From Alkalibacterium thalassium (GTDB lineage Bacteria > Bacillota > Bacilli > Lactobacillales > Carnobacteriaceae_A): a DNA stretch of 64,000 bases. Every line of letters begins with the position of its first letter. Within the stretch, counting starts at the first letter, position 1. The translations under genes were made by a program, and so were the position numbers. The stretch is from positions 93,007 through 157,006 of the forward strand of contig NZ_FNFK01000001.1 in assembly GCF_900101165.1 (NCBI RefSeq), written 5' to 3'. A model generated the notes under the pieces. The model did no database searches. It saw only the letters and a list, made by a program, of their open reading frames with translations, and was not told the DNA's origin. This document shows, one piece after another, positions 8,208 to 17,739 of the stretch.

Positions 8208-8624
8208 TTACTTTGTTCCATCTTTATCTCCACCGCCTTTGAGTTGTTCCAAAACATCGCGGAGCTTTTCTGGAATAGGCAGTCCAAGTCTTGTGGCATT
8301 TTCAATGATGCTGATTCCTTCATTGGATAGGTAGAAGAAAATCACTGCTGTTCTGATAATGCTGCCATCACCGATAATATTTTGGTCAATAATGTGCGCT
8401 ACACCTACTAATGCAAATATCAGCACCTTTTTAAAAATCCCTCTATATCCAATCTCGCTAGAAAGTACTCTGTCCACAATGGCACACATAATACCCGTAA
8501 CATAATCAATGGCAACAAATGCAACTAGTGCATACAGAAATCCATCAACTCCTCCCAAAAACCACCCTAAAAATCCACCTAGTGCAGCTAAGCTAAGCTG
8601 CGTCCAGTTCCATATTTCTCTCAT
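8208..8624 (-). CDS. Phage holin (toxin secretion/phage lysis holin family)
   Basis: 138 residues with hydrophobic segments near 10-30, 33-50, 66-84 and 89-105 and a charged C-terminus (KGGGDKDGTK). The segment FVAIDYVTGIMCAIVDRVLSS is typical of the phage_holin_4 family. It forms the membrane lesions that let the amidase reach the wall. GGAGG lies seven bases before the ATG. Confidence 0.9.
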   Translation of the reverse strand: MREIWNWTQLSLAALGGFLGWFLGGVDGFLYALVAFVAIDYVTGIMCAIVDRVLSSEIGYRGIFKKVLIFALVGVAHIIDQNIIGDGSIIRTAVIFFYLSNEGISIIENATRLGLPIPEKLRDVLEQLKGGGDKDGTK

Positions 8625-8682
8625 CTTTATCCTCCTTTTAAAAAACTTCTAACTGAGCCATCGGGCACCTAAGAAATCTTTT

Positions 8683-11514
8683 CTATACACCTTTCCAAAC
8701 TTCAGGAAGGCTGTTGTAATCACTAAAAGTGCTACTGAACGTGTATCTATTATCCTCTGGAATCCCTAGCCCGTTTATAATGCTCATTGCTTCTCTATGC
8801 TGTGATGCCCCTATCCCGTTAAATGACTGACTAAAGGCAAGCTCAGGAATCTCATCTAGTCTAGGGAATAAAAACATGCTATTTACCACAAGATTTGTAC
8901 ACTGGAAAAATGCAAATGAAAATAATGAATGCCCAGAAGTTCGAAGCCTCTGGGGCATTTGAAATACACCATTCATACTTACCTCGGGACAACCTGTAAA
9001 CAAATAACTACAGAAAAAATTACCTGCAGTTATTAAAGATTGAGGCAACTGAAACTTCTCTCCCATTTGCAAGCGCTGACAAGATGAGAACATGCCCATC
9101 ATAAAAAAGTTGCCAACAGTTGTGATTCCTTCCCAACCAACGAAAGAAGTATCATGCATATTTCTTAAAAAGCGACAGTTGATAAAGGTTTTGGTCCATT
9201 CATTGTCAGGTGCCTGGAAATTCTCTAGCTGATCTACAGTCCGAGTCATATTTGGGGATATATCCATATCAACACCAATCAATAAATACTTGTTGCCTAA
9301 GCTATCGTGAGGGGCATCTGTAAACTCAGAATATCCAAAAGCAGATGCCCAAGAAAATCTCTCACTATTTGGTCTAATGGTAATTTGATACTCTCCTGCA
9401 GGGTAGGTATGGTTTGGGGCATTTACAGAAGAATCCATTGATGAAACCCCTTCATAAATACCACTTGTACCATCTCCCCAGTCCACACGCCAATCAAAGG
9501 GTCTTCCAGAAACCTCTCCTCCTGAGATAGGAACATAATAAGTGAAGGGGACGTCAGAGTAGACATACAATACAATCCTGTTATTCCGATCACTCTCTTT
9601 ATAGGCTTGCATCTTATGGGCGTAGCTTTGATGTCTTGTTACGATGGGAAACAAGCAATGGGGATTTTCTATTAACAAATACAACCATGCGCTGGATACC
9701 ACGCTGGGCCAGACATGAAACTCCCACGGAAGGCTGGCATAAGTTTTTGTCGTATAAATAACGCCACCGGGGGAGTTGTTGCAGTTTTGAAGATCAATTG
9801 TTGCATCTAAAAATCGTTTAGCTTCTCCAATCTTTCCTAAAGAAATGCATAAGGTTACATACCCCAATGTGCCTTCTGTCCAAACAAGTTCTGGTGCTCC
9901 ATCATAACTGCCGCCTCGACTGCTATACGGCTTGAATCCCTCGGTCACCCCATCTAAAGAATAGGTTTGATTATAGTACTCAGGTTCACTACTTTGATAA
10001 ATGTTTTCATTTATAACCAGGTATTCATCCAAGGTAGTTTCTCTGCATTTTGGTGGAATGATCGCAGGACTCAAGATGGATAGTGCACTCTTTCCAGCCC
10101 ACGTTGTACAATCTAGAGCCCAAGCCTCGTCCACTCCTTCAGCGCTGCAGCCTTGATAGAAGCGCTCATTATCAGTGTCATATAACGTGAGCACCAACTG
10201 TTCCTTCATCTTATCCGCAGCTACTTTATATTTTTCTTCCCCCGTAAGGAGTGATGCTCCGTGTAAAGCCTGTAGCGCACTACACTGATGTTCCGTGGAA
10301 CACCATCTAATCTCCGTAGGATCGTAACTGTAATCATCCATGTTATAGGACCCATAGCCACCGGTTAAAAGTCCGTACCTTAGATCATCTCGATTGGTCA
10401 CTTGCCTTGATAAAAGCCAGTCAGAAGCTTTAGTGATCATTGCCATAAAGGAACGATCTCCAGTAATAAGTGTGTAATAGCACATCCCCCAAACTGTCCA
10501 ACCGATGGCACCGGTTCGAATATACCCCTCAAATAATTGCCCGATGTAGATGTCGTAGCTGAAATTAAAGCTACCATCTGTGCCTTGTTCATGTTCCATT
10601 CTGTTTAAAATTTCCTTGCAAAGCTCATAATCTCCACTTACGGTAAATACCAGCAGTGCTAGACCAACATCATAGGCCCAACATCGAGAGTTCAGCATAT
10701 AACCATAAGCTCCCAGGGCAGAGTTTCCTTCTTTATCATATTGGGGATCATCTGGAGGAATATAAAAAGATGCTGGCAACCTTCCATAAGAACTATTACT
10801 TCTTGCTCCAGATATTCCTACAACAATATAATTAAAACTCCCTGATTGCCAAACTTGCTGAATCACCTTTGCAATTTTGAGTCCACTAAAAACCTTTTGG
10901 GTATAGAAGACGTGCCTGCCTCCACCCATATCCCAAACATCCATCTCATCTGATAAATACTCTGCATCCACAAAGCTAAAAAGACGAACTTTAAAGTTTA
11001 CGAATCTAGAATATGGATAATCAATGATGACGCCATCTTTTACGAGTCTGAACTCTTTGAAGCCTTTTCCAACAGGGATGTCCTCCCAATAGGAATAGGT
11101 GTATTCTTCTCCAGTTTCAGGGTCCGTTTCTGTGACCGTTACATATTTTTGCGATCGCCATGTACCATCAGCTCTTAAAGGGCATGATAATACAAAGTAC
11201 GGTATATCTGTAATGGCATATACCTCAACAGAGTATCCAGTAGTATCTGGAAGACCAAACCAGATTCCTGATACCACGCCTTCATAATCTGGACCGTAGT
11301 AGCTATCAACATTAATATGTTTTGGGAAGATCTTCTCATCTTCATTTGGAAGACCTTGAACTGTTCCCCATATGAGATTATTTGCATAACTATCAGCATA
11401 GTCTTCAGCGAAATTAACGGTATAGAGCCACTGAGATACATCCATCTGTGCCTTTATAAACTCCAGAGCTTTTTGGCTGGCTTCATCATATTTTGCACCC
11501 TGAAAAATACGCAT
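8683..11514 (-). CDS. Tail tip protein with six-hairpin glycosidase-like, PKD-like and BspA-like repeat domains
   Basis: 943 residues, the last structural gene before the holin. The N-terminal 230 residues look like a beta-rich tail attachment domain. Residues about 240-615 have the alternating helix pattern of an (alpha/alpha)6 barrel (SRCWAYDVGLALLVF, IGWTVWGMCYYTL, LVWTEGTLGYVTL, VVSSAWLYLLIEN), as in six-hairpin glycosidases. A PKD-like domain follows (about 650-720, DWGDGTSG). The end (about 750-930) has irregular leucine-rich repeats like those of BspA proteins. It probably binds and trims a host surface polysaccharide. The enzymatic role is inferred; catalytic acids were not identified. 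Confidence 0.7.
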   Translation of the reverse strand: MRIFQGAKYDEASQKALEFIKAQMDVSQWLYTVNFAEDYADSYANNLIWGTVQGLPNEDEKIFPKHINVDSYYGPDYEGVVSGIWFGLPDTTGYSVEVYAITDIPYFVLSCPLRADGTWRSQKYVTVTETDPETGEEYTYSYWEDIPVGKGFKEFRLVKDGVIIDYPYSRFVNFKVRLFSFVDAEYLSDEMDVWDMGGGRHVFYTQKVFSGLKIAKVIQQVWQSGSFNYIVVGISGARSNSSYGRLPASFYIPPDDPQYDKEGNSALGAYGYMLNSRCWAYDVGLALLVFTVSGDYELCKEILNRMEHEQGTDGSFNFSYDIYIGQLFEGYIRTGAIGWTVWGMCYYTLITGDRSFMAMITKASDWLLSRQVTNRDDLRYGLLTGGYGSYNMDDYSYDPTEIRWCSTEHQCSALQALHGASLLTGEEKYKVAADKMKEQLVLTLYDTDNERFYQGCSAEGVDEAWALDCTTWAGKSALSILSPAIIPPKCRETTLDEYLVINENIYQSSEPEYYNQTYSLDGVTEGFKPYSSRGGSYDGAPELVWTEGTLGYVTLCISLGKIGEAKRFLDATIDLQNCNNSPGGVIYTTKTYASLPWEFHVWPSVVSSAWLYLLIENPHCLFPIVTRHQSYAHKMQAYKESDRNNRIVLYVYSDVPFTYYVPISGGEVSGRPFDWRVDWGDGTSGIYEGVSSMDSSVNAPNHTYPAGEYQITIRPNSERFSWASAFGYSEFTDAPHDSLGNKYLLIGVDMDISPNMTRTVDQLENFQAPDNEWTKTFINCRFLRNMHDTSFVGWEGITTVGNFFMMGMFSSCQRLQMGEKFQLPQSLITAGNFFCSYLFTGCPEVSMNGVFQMPQRLRTSGHSLFSFAFFQCTNLVVNSMFLFPRLDEIPELAFSQSFNGIGASQHREAMSIINGLGIPEDNRYTFSSTFSDYNSLPEVWKGV

Positions 11515-11526
11515 TTTAAATCACCT

Positions 11527-12567
11527 CTACTCTTCATCTGGTAAAGTACAATAAAATACAAGAGAAGTTAATGTTTCTTCACCGCTTGCTTGAATCATGG
11601 CCCCAACATATTTATCTTCTAGCATAAGAAACTCCATAAGTACCTCACCGCCTTTCGCACTTATAAAATATGTCGGTTTATCTTTGTAAGCTGTTCTAAA
11701 GTAAAAAGTTCCACTTCCGATAATGTCTCCGAATTCTGCTGTGTATTTCGCTGTAATTTGCTCTAATGAGTCTACCCGATTGGATACATCTGATAGATTA
11801 TATTCAATCTTATAGAAAGTATTTGAAACGCTAGGACGAAACTTTCCCACCTCAACACGGATGTTAAATCGGTAAAATGGATTATACTCAAGAGAGATGA
11901 TCCTGGTTTTTACATTGATACCTAATGGATTGAAGAAGATGTGAACATTATCGCCAACAGCTAAATCCATCAGCTTGAAAAAGGAAATATCGTAGGATGA
12001 TGCATTCTCCCTGGAGTCATGGGATAGAGCCACGTTTGTAACATTCTTTGAACCCATCACCGGGATATAATCATTGGAGCCTCTATGGCTACGAATATTA
12101 ATGCTATAGCCATCGTACTGGATTTCACCACCCAAAATAGCAATGAACTGCATAAGAGCAGCTCGCCTGGAAACCTTCTGGTTGATTTTCATCGTGACGC
12201 TTTCTGTAAAATCCACAATCCCAGCTGAAAAGGGAGTGCCTGCAAGGAGCTGGGATAATCCTCCAAAAGGATCACCCGTGAAGTCAAACTCAGTAATGTT
12301 GTACATCTCGTGATTGAGTAGGTAGGAAACATGCTCGCAGAGAACGGAGCAGGTAGGGAGGCTCCCTTGAATTGATTTACTAATTTGGACCAGTTCAAAA
12401 TACTGATTATCTAGTTTTGCAATTTGCTTTGTTTTTAAAGCCAGTGCAGACTTCGCCATAACAGTAAATGAGAGGGTGAACTCACCCTCTAAGGTTTCTC
12501 TTATATTTGAGCTGATGACTTTGTTAACGGACTGAATCAGGGTTGCTCCTGCGTAAATTTCAATCAA
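11527..12567 (-). CDS. Phage tail protein, Tal/Gp37-like (tail endopeptidase family)
   Basis: 346 residues starting MIEIYAGATLIQSVNKV, with an N-terminal tail hub fold as in prophage endopeptidase tail and ReqiPepy6 Gp37-like proteins. It starts at TTG 12567 with AAAGGAGG eight bases upstream. It follows the tape measure gene directly, with no separate Dit gene between them. It should form the baseplate hub at the tail tip. Confidence 0.75.
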   Translation of the reverse strand: MIEIYAGATLIQSVNKVISSNIRETLEGEFTLSFTVMAKSALALKTKQIAKLDNQYFELVQISKSIQGSLPTCSVLCEHVSYLLNHEMYNITEFDFTGDPFGGLSQLLAGTPFSAGIVDFTESVTMKINQKVSRRAALMQFIAILGGEIQYDGYSINIRSHRGSNDYIPVMGSKNVTNVALSHDSRENASSYDISFFKLMDLAVGDNVHIFFNPLGINVKTRIISLEYNPFYRFNIRVEVGKFRPSVSNTFYKIEYNLSDVSNRVDSLEQITAKYTAEFGDIIGSGTFYFRTAYKDKPTYFISAKGGEVLMEFLMLEDKYVGAMIQASGEETLTSLVFYCTLPDEE

Positions 12568-12585
12568 GAGATCGCCTCCTTTCTA

Positions 12586-14760
12586 TTAACTCCCTGCCAC
12601 ACCAAGGTTTCTAACTGTGACAGTATTTTGGTTCCACTGAAGCTGTGCAATAACTCTTGTCAAAATATTACCGTCAATGGTAAGAGGAATAGTCACATCA
12701 AAAACAGCTCCTTCAGAACCTCCAAGATTTCCTGATACTTGAGAATTAAGATCGAGATCAAAATCAGTAGGTATGGCTCCTTGCATATCATCTTCTACAC
12801 CACTCATCGCTTCTGTAAATCCTTCACCAATACCTTCACTCATGTTAGCGCCAATACCGGCAAATACTTTTGATGGCGACCGGATACCGAGTACCCTTTT
12901 GACACCGCCTACTATGCCATTAACCATACTTTTTACGCGCTCACCAAGCCAACCAATCATCGATGAGATACCATCCCATAAACCTCTTGCGATATTCCGA
13001 CCCACTTCAACAATAGAAGGGAGGGCTCTACCGAGACCTAAAACTATGGCTGTAATGATTTGAGGAAGTTGAGAAACGACCTGGGGAATGGCTCTGATTA
13101 AGCCCATCCCCAGTTGAATGGTTAGCTGAACACCCATTTCAATGAGTCTGGGTAGATTGCTGGTAATAAATCCAACAATACTGTTGATGATCTGGGGCAA
13201 AGATTCAATTAGAGTAGGGAGTGCATTTAAAAGTCCTTGAGCCAATCCACTAATTAGTTGAAAGGCAGCATCCAGAATTAAGCTCATATTATCGATTAAA
13301 GTGGTAGCAATCAAAATGACTGCTTCAATCATTGCTGGAATCAGTTCAGGCAGAGCCAATCCTAACCCTTCTACAAGAGCAGTAATTAGCTGTATAGCCG
13401 CATCTATTAAAAGCGGCAAATTCTCAATGAGTGCTCCAACAATTGTCATGACCGCATCTACAGCTGCTGGAATCAGTTCTGGAAGTAGGCTCAGCAAGGT
13501 TTCCAGAACCTGGCTGAATAAATCCGTTACTGTACTAAGAAGAACTGGCAGAAGGTCTCCAATGGCCATAAGGATCGCATCCATTGCTGCAGGTAGAGCA
13601 GTAACCACATTTTCTAATATTGGTACAATATTAATAACTACTGACTGAAAAGCATCTACGAGATTTTGGGTTAAGTTGGTCATATCCGCATCTGCATTTC
13701 CCAGACCTGCAGTAAACGAACCTAGTGCAGCTTGTAGAAGACCTATGGAACCTGTGACGGTTTGGGTGGATTCTCTGGCAAAGTTCCCCGCATACTGCTC
13801 CGTATTTTCAAAGAACATCTGCATGGCCACTTCAGCTTTTTCTGCATTTGTTGCCGATGCCCATGTAAAATCTAATCCTTTGGCAAGAGCATAGGCTTCG
13901 ATATTTGTGGCATTCATGGCAACTCCCAAGTTATCCATCATGGTGAAGTTACCCTTAGCAGCACCAGCAACAGAATCAAGGGCAACCTGCATATCGATGC
14001 CCATAACGGAGGCCATATCTGCAGCTCGTTGCATGGCTTTCTCCGTAAGTTCTAAACTCTTTTGTTGTTCAACACCAGAGCCTTGAAAAAGCGCTCCCAT
14101 CTTATTGGCTGTGGCCAAATATTGACTCTGGGACACACCTAGATTTTTGTAGGCTTCCTCACCAGTTTTCTGAATAGAAGAAGCGTACTTTCCAAATACA
14201 GCTTCGGAACCACCAAGATTCTGTTCAAGCTCACCAAACTGCTGGACAATCTCAGTTCCAAGTTTTATAGTAGCAGCACCTGCTGCAAGAGCCACAGAAC
14301 CCATTGCAGTTCCGATCCCCTTAAGAACTCCTCCAAACTTCTCAAACTTCCCACCAGCACCTTCTGCGGACTTACCGGATTCTTCTAACTGTTCTCTGAG
14401 GTTATTCGCATCAACAGTAGAATCCTCCAGTTCCTTTTCCATTTTATTCAGATCTGCATTTGCATTATTAAGCTGAACCTGCCAGGCTTTTGTTCGCTTA
14501 TCATTTTCCCCAAAGGATTCAGCGGCATTCTTCAGAGCAGCTTCAAGGGTTGTGACTTTTTCCTTTTGAGCATCGATTTCTTTGTTTAAGACTTCATTTC
14601 TAGCGGTTACTGCTTGGAGTGATTTGTCTTGCTTATCAAACTGTGAGGTAACCAGATTCATTTCTGAACCTAGTATCTTAAAGTCCTGATTAATTTCGCG
14701 AAGTGCATTTTTAAATTCCTTTTCGCCTTCAAGGCCAATCTTCAGTCCAAAGTCTGACAT
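12586..14760 (-). CDS. Phage tail tape measure protein
   Basis: 724 residues from the ATG at 14760, which has AAGGAGGTG seven bases upstream. A coiled-coil N-terminus (about 20-140) is followed by a hydrophobic segment, a conserved phage TMP region, then a long series of amphipathic helices with repeated LPELIPA/LPQI units (about 395-590) and a polar end. It sets tail length and takes part in DNA ejection. It is short for this family. Its place after the frameshifted chaperone gene fits. Confidence 0.92.
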   Translation of the reverse strand: MSDFGLKIGLEGEKEFKNALREINQDFKILGSEMNLVTSQFDKQDKSLQAVTARNEVLNKEIDAQKEKVTTLEAALKNAAESFGENDKRTKAWQVQLNNANADLNKMEKELEDSTVDANNLREQLEESGKSAEGAGGKFEKFGGVLKGIGTAMGSVALAAGAATIKLGTEIVQQFGELEQNLGGSEAVFGKYASSIQKTGEEAYKNLGVSQSQYLATANKMGALFQGSGVEQQKSLELTEKAMQRAADMASVMGIDMQVALDSVAGAAKGNFTMMDNLGVAMNATNIEAYALAKGLDFTWASATNAEKAEVAMQMFFENTEQYAGNFARESTQTVTGSIGLLQAALGSFTAGLGNADADMTNLTQNLVDAFQSVVINIVPILENVVTALPAAMDAILMAIGDLLPVLLSTVTDLFSQVLETLLSLLPELIPAAVDAVMTIVGALIENLPLLIDAAIQLITALVEGLGLALPELIPAMIEAVILIATTLIDNMSLILDAAFQLISGLAQGLLNALPTLIESLPQIINSIVGFITSNLPRLIEMGVQLTIQLGMGLIRAIPQVVSQLPQIITAIVLGLGRALPSIVEVGRNIARGLWDGISSMIGWLGERVKSMVNGIVGGVKRVLGIRSPSKVFAGIGANMSEGIGEGFTEAMSGVEDDMQGAIPTDFDLDLNSQVSGNLGGSEGAVFDVTIPLTIDGNILTRVIAQLQWNQNTVTVRNLGVAGS

Positions 14761-14780
14761 ACTTTCACCTCCTTCAGGGC

Positions 14781-14806
14781 ATAAAAAAAACACCTCTTAC
14801 AGTGTT
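14781..14806 (-). terminator. Weak hairpin with U-run before the tape measure gene
   Basis: AACAC and GTGTT arms with an 8-base loop are followed by eight T on the - strand, ending just before the ribosome binding site. With a stem of only five pairs it may work as an attenuator. Confidence 0.45.
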
Positions 14807-14817
14807 GGGTAGAATTT

Positions 14818-15416
14818 TTATAGAAACTCTGGTATAACATCATCGATTGTATAATCTACTCTTGGTTTTGATATGCCAGTAAACTGCTTGTGGCACTCCC
14901 AAAGATCCATCAGATAACCAATTGGTAAAAGCCAGACTTCATCTTCGTTTCTATTTAGGTGGACGGTGCCATAATAAATGAGTCGGGTAAATAACTCTTG
15001 ATCACTTACCCGACCACTTCGTTTTTTGATGGTTCACTCTCCACATTTCTTTTCGTGCCTTTCATCATACTGGCCATAATGGCATTCTTGTAATTAGCCA
15101 GGTCAAAGGGAGTGGTAAGAAGCTCCACTTCATCTTCTGTGAGAAGTTCTTTTCTATCATCCTTGTTCCTAATATTGTGGATCAGGATGGATTGGTTTGC
15201 CAGAAGGGTGATGAGCCAAACCACCTCCTCGAGCGCCATTTCAAAGTTCTCGGTTTTCATGAGCTTATCGCCTAAATTCTCAAGAGCACCATAGCGCTTG
15301 GCAATTTCCTTTGTCGCTTTGGTGGTGAGAATCATCTTAAACTCTGTACCGCCAATATCAATGGTAGTGCTTCTTTCTTCTGCTGCCTCATCAACTTTTA
15401 ATTTTTCATCTGCCAT
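14818..15416 (-). CDS. Tail assembly chaperone, -1 frameshift fusion product (gpGT type)
   Basis: A -1 shift at the A AAA AAC heptamer (15021-15027), five codons before the 15006 stop, extends the first chaperone by about 68 residues to a stop at 14818-14820. The extension has no start codon of its own and encodes DQELFTRLIYYGTVHLN and VWLLPIGYLMDLWECH, typical of the gpT domain. The fusion would be about 199 aa. It is known for lambda-like and many Gram-positive phages that both forms are needed to assemble the tape measure. Seen: heptamer, frame and extension. Inferred: that shifting occurs. Confidence 0.8.
15006..15416 (-). CDS. Tail assembly chaperone (gpG type)
   Basis: 136 residues from ATG 15416, preceded by GGGAGGG (the open frame reaches 15431). 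It is a helical protein with a central FEMALEEVVWLITLLANQ segment, located between the major tail protein and tape measure genes, the normal place of gpG-like chaperones. It ends in the frameshift site described above. Confidence 0.8.
   Translation of the reverse strand: MADEKLKVDEAAEERSTTIDIGGTEFKMILTTKATKEIAKRYGALENLGDKLMKTENFEMALEEVVWLITLLANQSILIHNIRNKDDRKELLTEDEVELLTTPFDLANYKNAIMASMMKGTKRNVESEPSKNEVVG
15021..15027 (-). promoter_or_regulatory. Slippery heptamer A AAA AAC for -1 frameshifting
   Basis: In the zero frame the codons are TCA AAA AAC, so the heptamer is in the right phase for tandem slippage by -1. It lies five codons before the zero-frame stop. Confidence 0.8.
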
Positions 15417-15430
15417 GATCAACCCTCCCA

Positions 15431-16312
15431 TTAAGAAACAACAACAGTAGCCACTGTAGTCGTCACGTTTTGTGCACCACTAGAGCTTAAGACACAGTAG
15501 TAGTAATAGGTATCGGCCAAGAGATCTGTTGGAATATCAAAGCTGGCCGATGTCTCCCCATTAATGGCAGTACCGCCAGTGGTGCTATCAATGGTGTTTT
15601 CATACCACTGATAGGTCACTGGATTTGAAGTGTTGGAATTTGCCACAACAGAAAGGCTTCCAGAAATACTGCCTGCGGTTACTTCAGTTAAGCTTGCCGG
15701 CTGGGTTGTGATGGTTATGGTTGGGGTTACGGCTGTAAAGTCTGGTTCATATACGGATGTGAACCAGCTTGTAATTGTTGATGCCGCTACACCATTATCT
15801 CCTTCAGTAACTTCCGCTTTCCAAGGATGTTTGCTTTCTCCGTCTAGTTTGTTTCTTCTAAAGACGGTTCCTTCTATGGTGGGACTGCTAAAAGTAATGG
15901 AGTCGCCTTTGGTGGCAAGGCTTGTGGCGGGAACAGAGAAGATAACCCTGTAGAGCCAAAAGTAGCGATATTTTCCATTGGCCTTCTTGGCACGAAACCC
16001 AACTGCCACAGGGCTACCACCATCTTCACTTCTTGAAACCACCACATTGTTGCTGTCGATTTTACATCCTGTCAAATCCTGTGCTACCAATGATCCGATA
16101 TCATCAATGCCGAGTGTCAGGGCACCACTCTTAAATTCTTTAACCACCTCGCTGGCTCCATCATCTGCATAGAGAATGGCTTCAATGAGCTCGATGCTCA
16201 GTTCTGCAGTCATGGCTTTAGCCAGCACTTTAGGGGTGCCATAGGTTTCGATGCCATTTTGATCCTCCGTGATTTTTGCATAAAATAGAGAGTCCAATCC
16301 TATCGTTGCCAT
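15431..16312 (-). CDS. Major tail protein (phi13 type) with C-terminal Ig-like domain
   Basis: 293 residues. The first about 190 residues (MATIGLDSLFYAKITED) look like the phi13-family major tail protein that forms the tail tube. Residues about 200-293 form an Ig-like domain (TITTQPASLTEVTAGS, YQWYE, YYYCVLSS). Such domains on tail tubes are exposed on the virion and may bind carbohydrates; this role is family knowledge, not shown here. GGAGG lies eight bases before the ATG. Confidence 0.85.
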   Translation of the reverse strand: MATIGLDSLFYAKITEDQNGIETYGTPKVLAKAMTAELSIELIEAILYADDGASEVVKEFKSGALTLGIDDIGSLVAQDLTGCKIDSNNVVVSRSEDGGSPVAVGFRAKKANGKYRYFWLYRVIFSVPATSLATKGDSITFSSPTIEGTVFRRNKLDGESKHPWKAEVTEGDNGVAASTITSWFTSVYEPDFTAVTPTITITTQPASLTEVTAGSISGSLSVVANSNTSNPVTYQWYENTIDSTTGGTAINGETSASFDIPTDLLADTYYYYCVLSSSGAQNVTTTVATVVVS

Positions 16313-16657
16313 TTATTCTTCCTCCGTTTCATATTCTTTCATTACGTCAATGGCGTAATGATGAAATTTAGTATTATTCTCGTAGCCAACATACTGTCTA
16401 TCCGTTATGGTTATCCCGCCAGATTGCAGGGCTTTTGTCAGTTCCTTTTTGCGCTTCATATAGTTCTTCTTCGTGAAAAGAGAAAGCCGAGCTTCTGAAA
16501 GAATCATATAGGCCTCATTGTCTGCAAAGAGATCAAGCCTATCAGACATGGGAGTGATAACCAGATATTCATCAGGCGGCGTATCAGAAAACACTCCGGT
16601 TTCCACAGGAATGTTCAGGGGTCCGAGTATGTGGTTTAAATCCGCAAGTAAGCTCAT
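16313..16657 (-). CDS. Tail terminator/completion protein
   Basis: 114 residues between the HK97 gp10-like gene and the major tail protein gene, the usual place of a tail terminator. The ATG overlaps the preceding stop as ATGA. The sequence (FSDTPPDEYLVITPMSD) fits minor tail proteins of this class, which cap the tail tube and join it to the head. Confidence 0.65.
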   Translation of the reverse strand: MSLLADLNHILGPLNIPVETGVFSDTPPDEYLVITPMSDRLDLFADNEAYMILSEARLSLFTKKNYMKRKKELTKALQSGGITITDRQYVGYENNTKFHHYAIDVMKEYETEEE

Positions 16658-17085
16658 AGCTTTTCAATCTCCTTATCCAGTTCTGATTTCATAGTTTCAA
16701 TGCAGGCCTTCCGCGATGCTGACTTTGCGGGCTTCAAGAAGGGTTTAGGCGGCTGACCTGATTTACCGTACTCAAGGATATTTGCAATCTTAGCATTGGC
16801 ATCTCCATCACCACGAGGTTCATTAAAGCCAACCTTGACATTGAAGTTTCCATTTCGATCTAGCTTAGTGGGAGAGAGGCCTAGGGAAGATACCAGCTCG
16901 CCAGTTGAACGGCTTTTTTCTTTGGTTTCGTTCCCAATAACGCCTTTAAGGTTGGTTTTCACTTTATCCAGAACAACCTCACCACCAGCTTCTAAAACAT
17001 TAGAGATGATTTCATCGGTCTTATCACCAAGTTTTGAGAGCTTCATCAGAAAGTCATCGGGCATTTTCATGGTTGCTTTAGCCAC
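16654..17085 (-). CDS. HK97 gp10-like head-tail connector
   Basis: 143 residues. GTG at 17085 has GGAGG nine bases upstream and is chosen over the open frame to 17115. It overlaps the preceding gene by 8 nt. It has the HK97 gp10 pattern: N-terminal helices, DKVKTNLKGV and a C-terminal KPFLKPA. It should take part in head-tail joining. Confidence 0.75.
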   Translation of the reverse strand: MAKATMKMPDDFLMKLSKLGDKTDEIISNVLEAGGEVVLDKVKTNLKGVIGNETKEKSRSTGELVSSLGLSPTKLDRNGNFNVKVGFNEPRGDGDANAKIANILEYGKSGQPPKPFLKPAKSASRKACIETMKSELDKEIEKL

Positions 17086-17410
17086 TTGGAACCACCTCCT
17101 TGGCCAGCACTTCAATGTACATCCCGCGGCCTTTCACATCCTCAACAGATGTTATTTCAAATCTCTTATCACTATGGATGATCACCATAGACGTTGTTAT
17201 GGTTGTACCAGGGATGCAGCGAAAGCGAAAAAGGTCTGTGGCTTCTGAAAAGGATGCTCTGTTTGCCCATTTTTCATTGCCATGGCGACCTTCACGGTAG
17301 GCTCTGACAGAAGCTACAATGTTATCAACTTCAGTTTTAAAGCCTTCGGGATCTTTTATGGTGACGCTCTCAATGATGTCAATAAAGGTATTCATTTTCC
17401 CAAAGCTCAT
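17078..17410 (-). CDS. Phage head closure protein
   Basis: 110 residues from ATG 17410, with GGAAGGTG upstream. A small beta-rich protein (FRFRCIPGTTITTSM, DKRFEITSVEDVKGRGMY), as in phage head-tail joining proteins of the SPP1 gp16 type. It lies between the gp6-like connector and gp10-like genes in the standard order. Confidence 0.75.
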   Translation of the reverse strand: MSFGKMNTFIDIIESVTIKDPEGFKTEVDNIVASVRAYREGRHGNEKWANRASFSEATDLFRFRCIPGTTITTSMVIIHSDKRFEITSVEDVKGRGMYIEVLAKEVVPSG

Positions 17411-17412
17411 GA

Positions 17413-17721
17413 CTACACCTTCCAATCCCGATCAAGTCGCAGCAGGAGATTGACTGTATTCCATACCTGCTGTCCAGCCTGAACATTATCTGAGAAAAAA
17501 CCACCGGTGCTGCCGTCCCTGGATTCATAAAAGTGGGACGACAGCATGATGATGGCTTGCTGTGTGGTGGCTGGCATAACTGCTTCCACGTAGTGGTTCT
17601 CTGGAAGATGCTGATAACTTTCTGCATACCTCGTGGCGGCGGTGATGTACATTTCAAGTAGTTCATCATCAGCCGAGTGATCAAGAATAAGATTTGCTTT
17701 TACTTTTTCCAGCAGTGTCAT
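17413..17721 (-). CDS. Head-tail connector protein (gp6-like)
   Basis: 102 residues, all helical, starting MTLLEKVKANLILDHSADDE, as in the HK97 gp6-like DNA packaging/connector family. These proteins form a ring below the portal. The gene follows the capsid and head fibre-like genes. Confidence 0.8.
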   Translation of the reverse strand: MTLLEKVKANLILDHSADDELLEMYITAATRYAESYQHLPENHYVEAVMPATTQQAIIMLSSHFYESRDGSTGGFFSDNVQAGQQVWNTVNLLLRLDRDWKV

Positions 17722-17739
17722 ACCGCCACCATCCTTTCA

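Noticed and set aside
12773..13894. + strand open frames opposite the tape measure gene
   Set aside because: They lie opposite a clearly coding, repetitive - strand gene and have the low-complexity composition of shadow frames.
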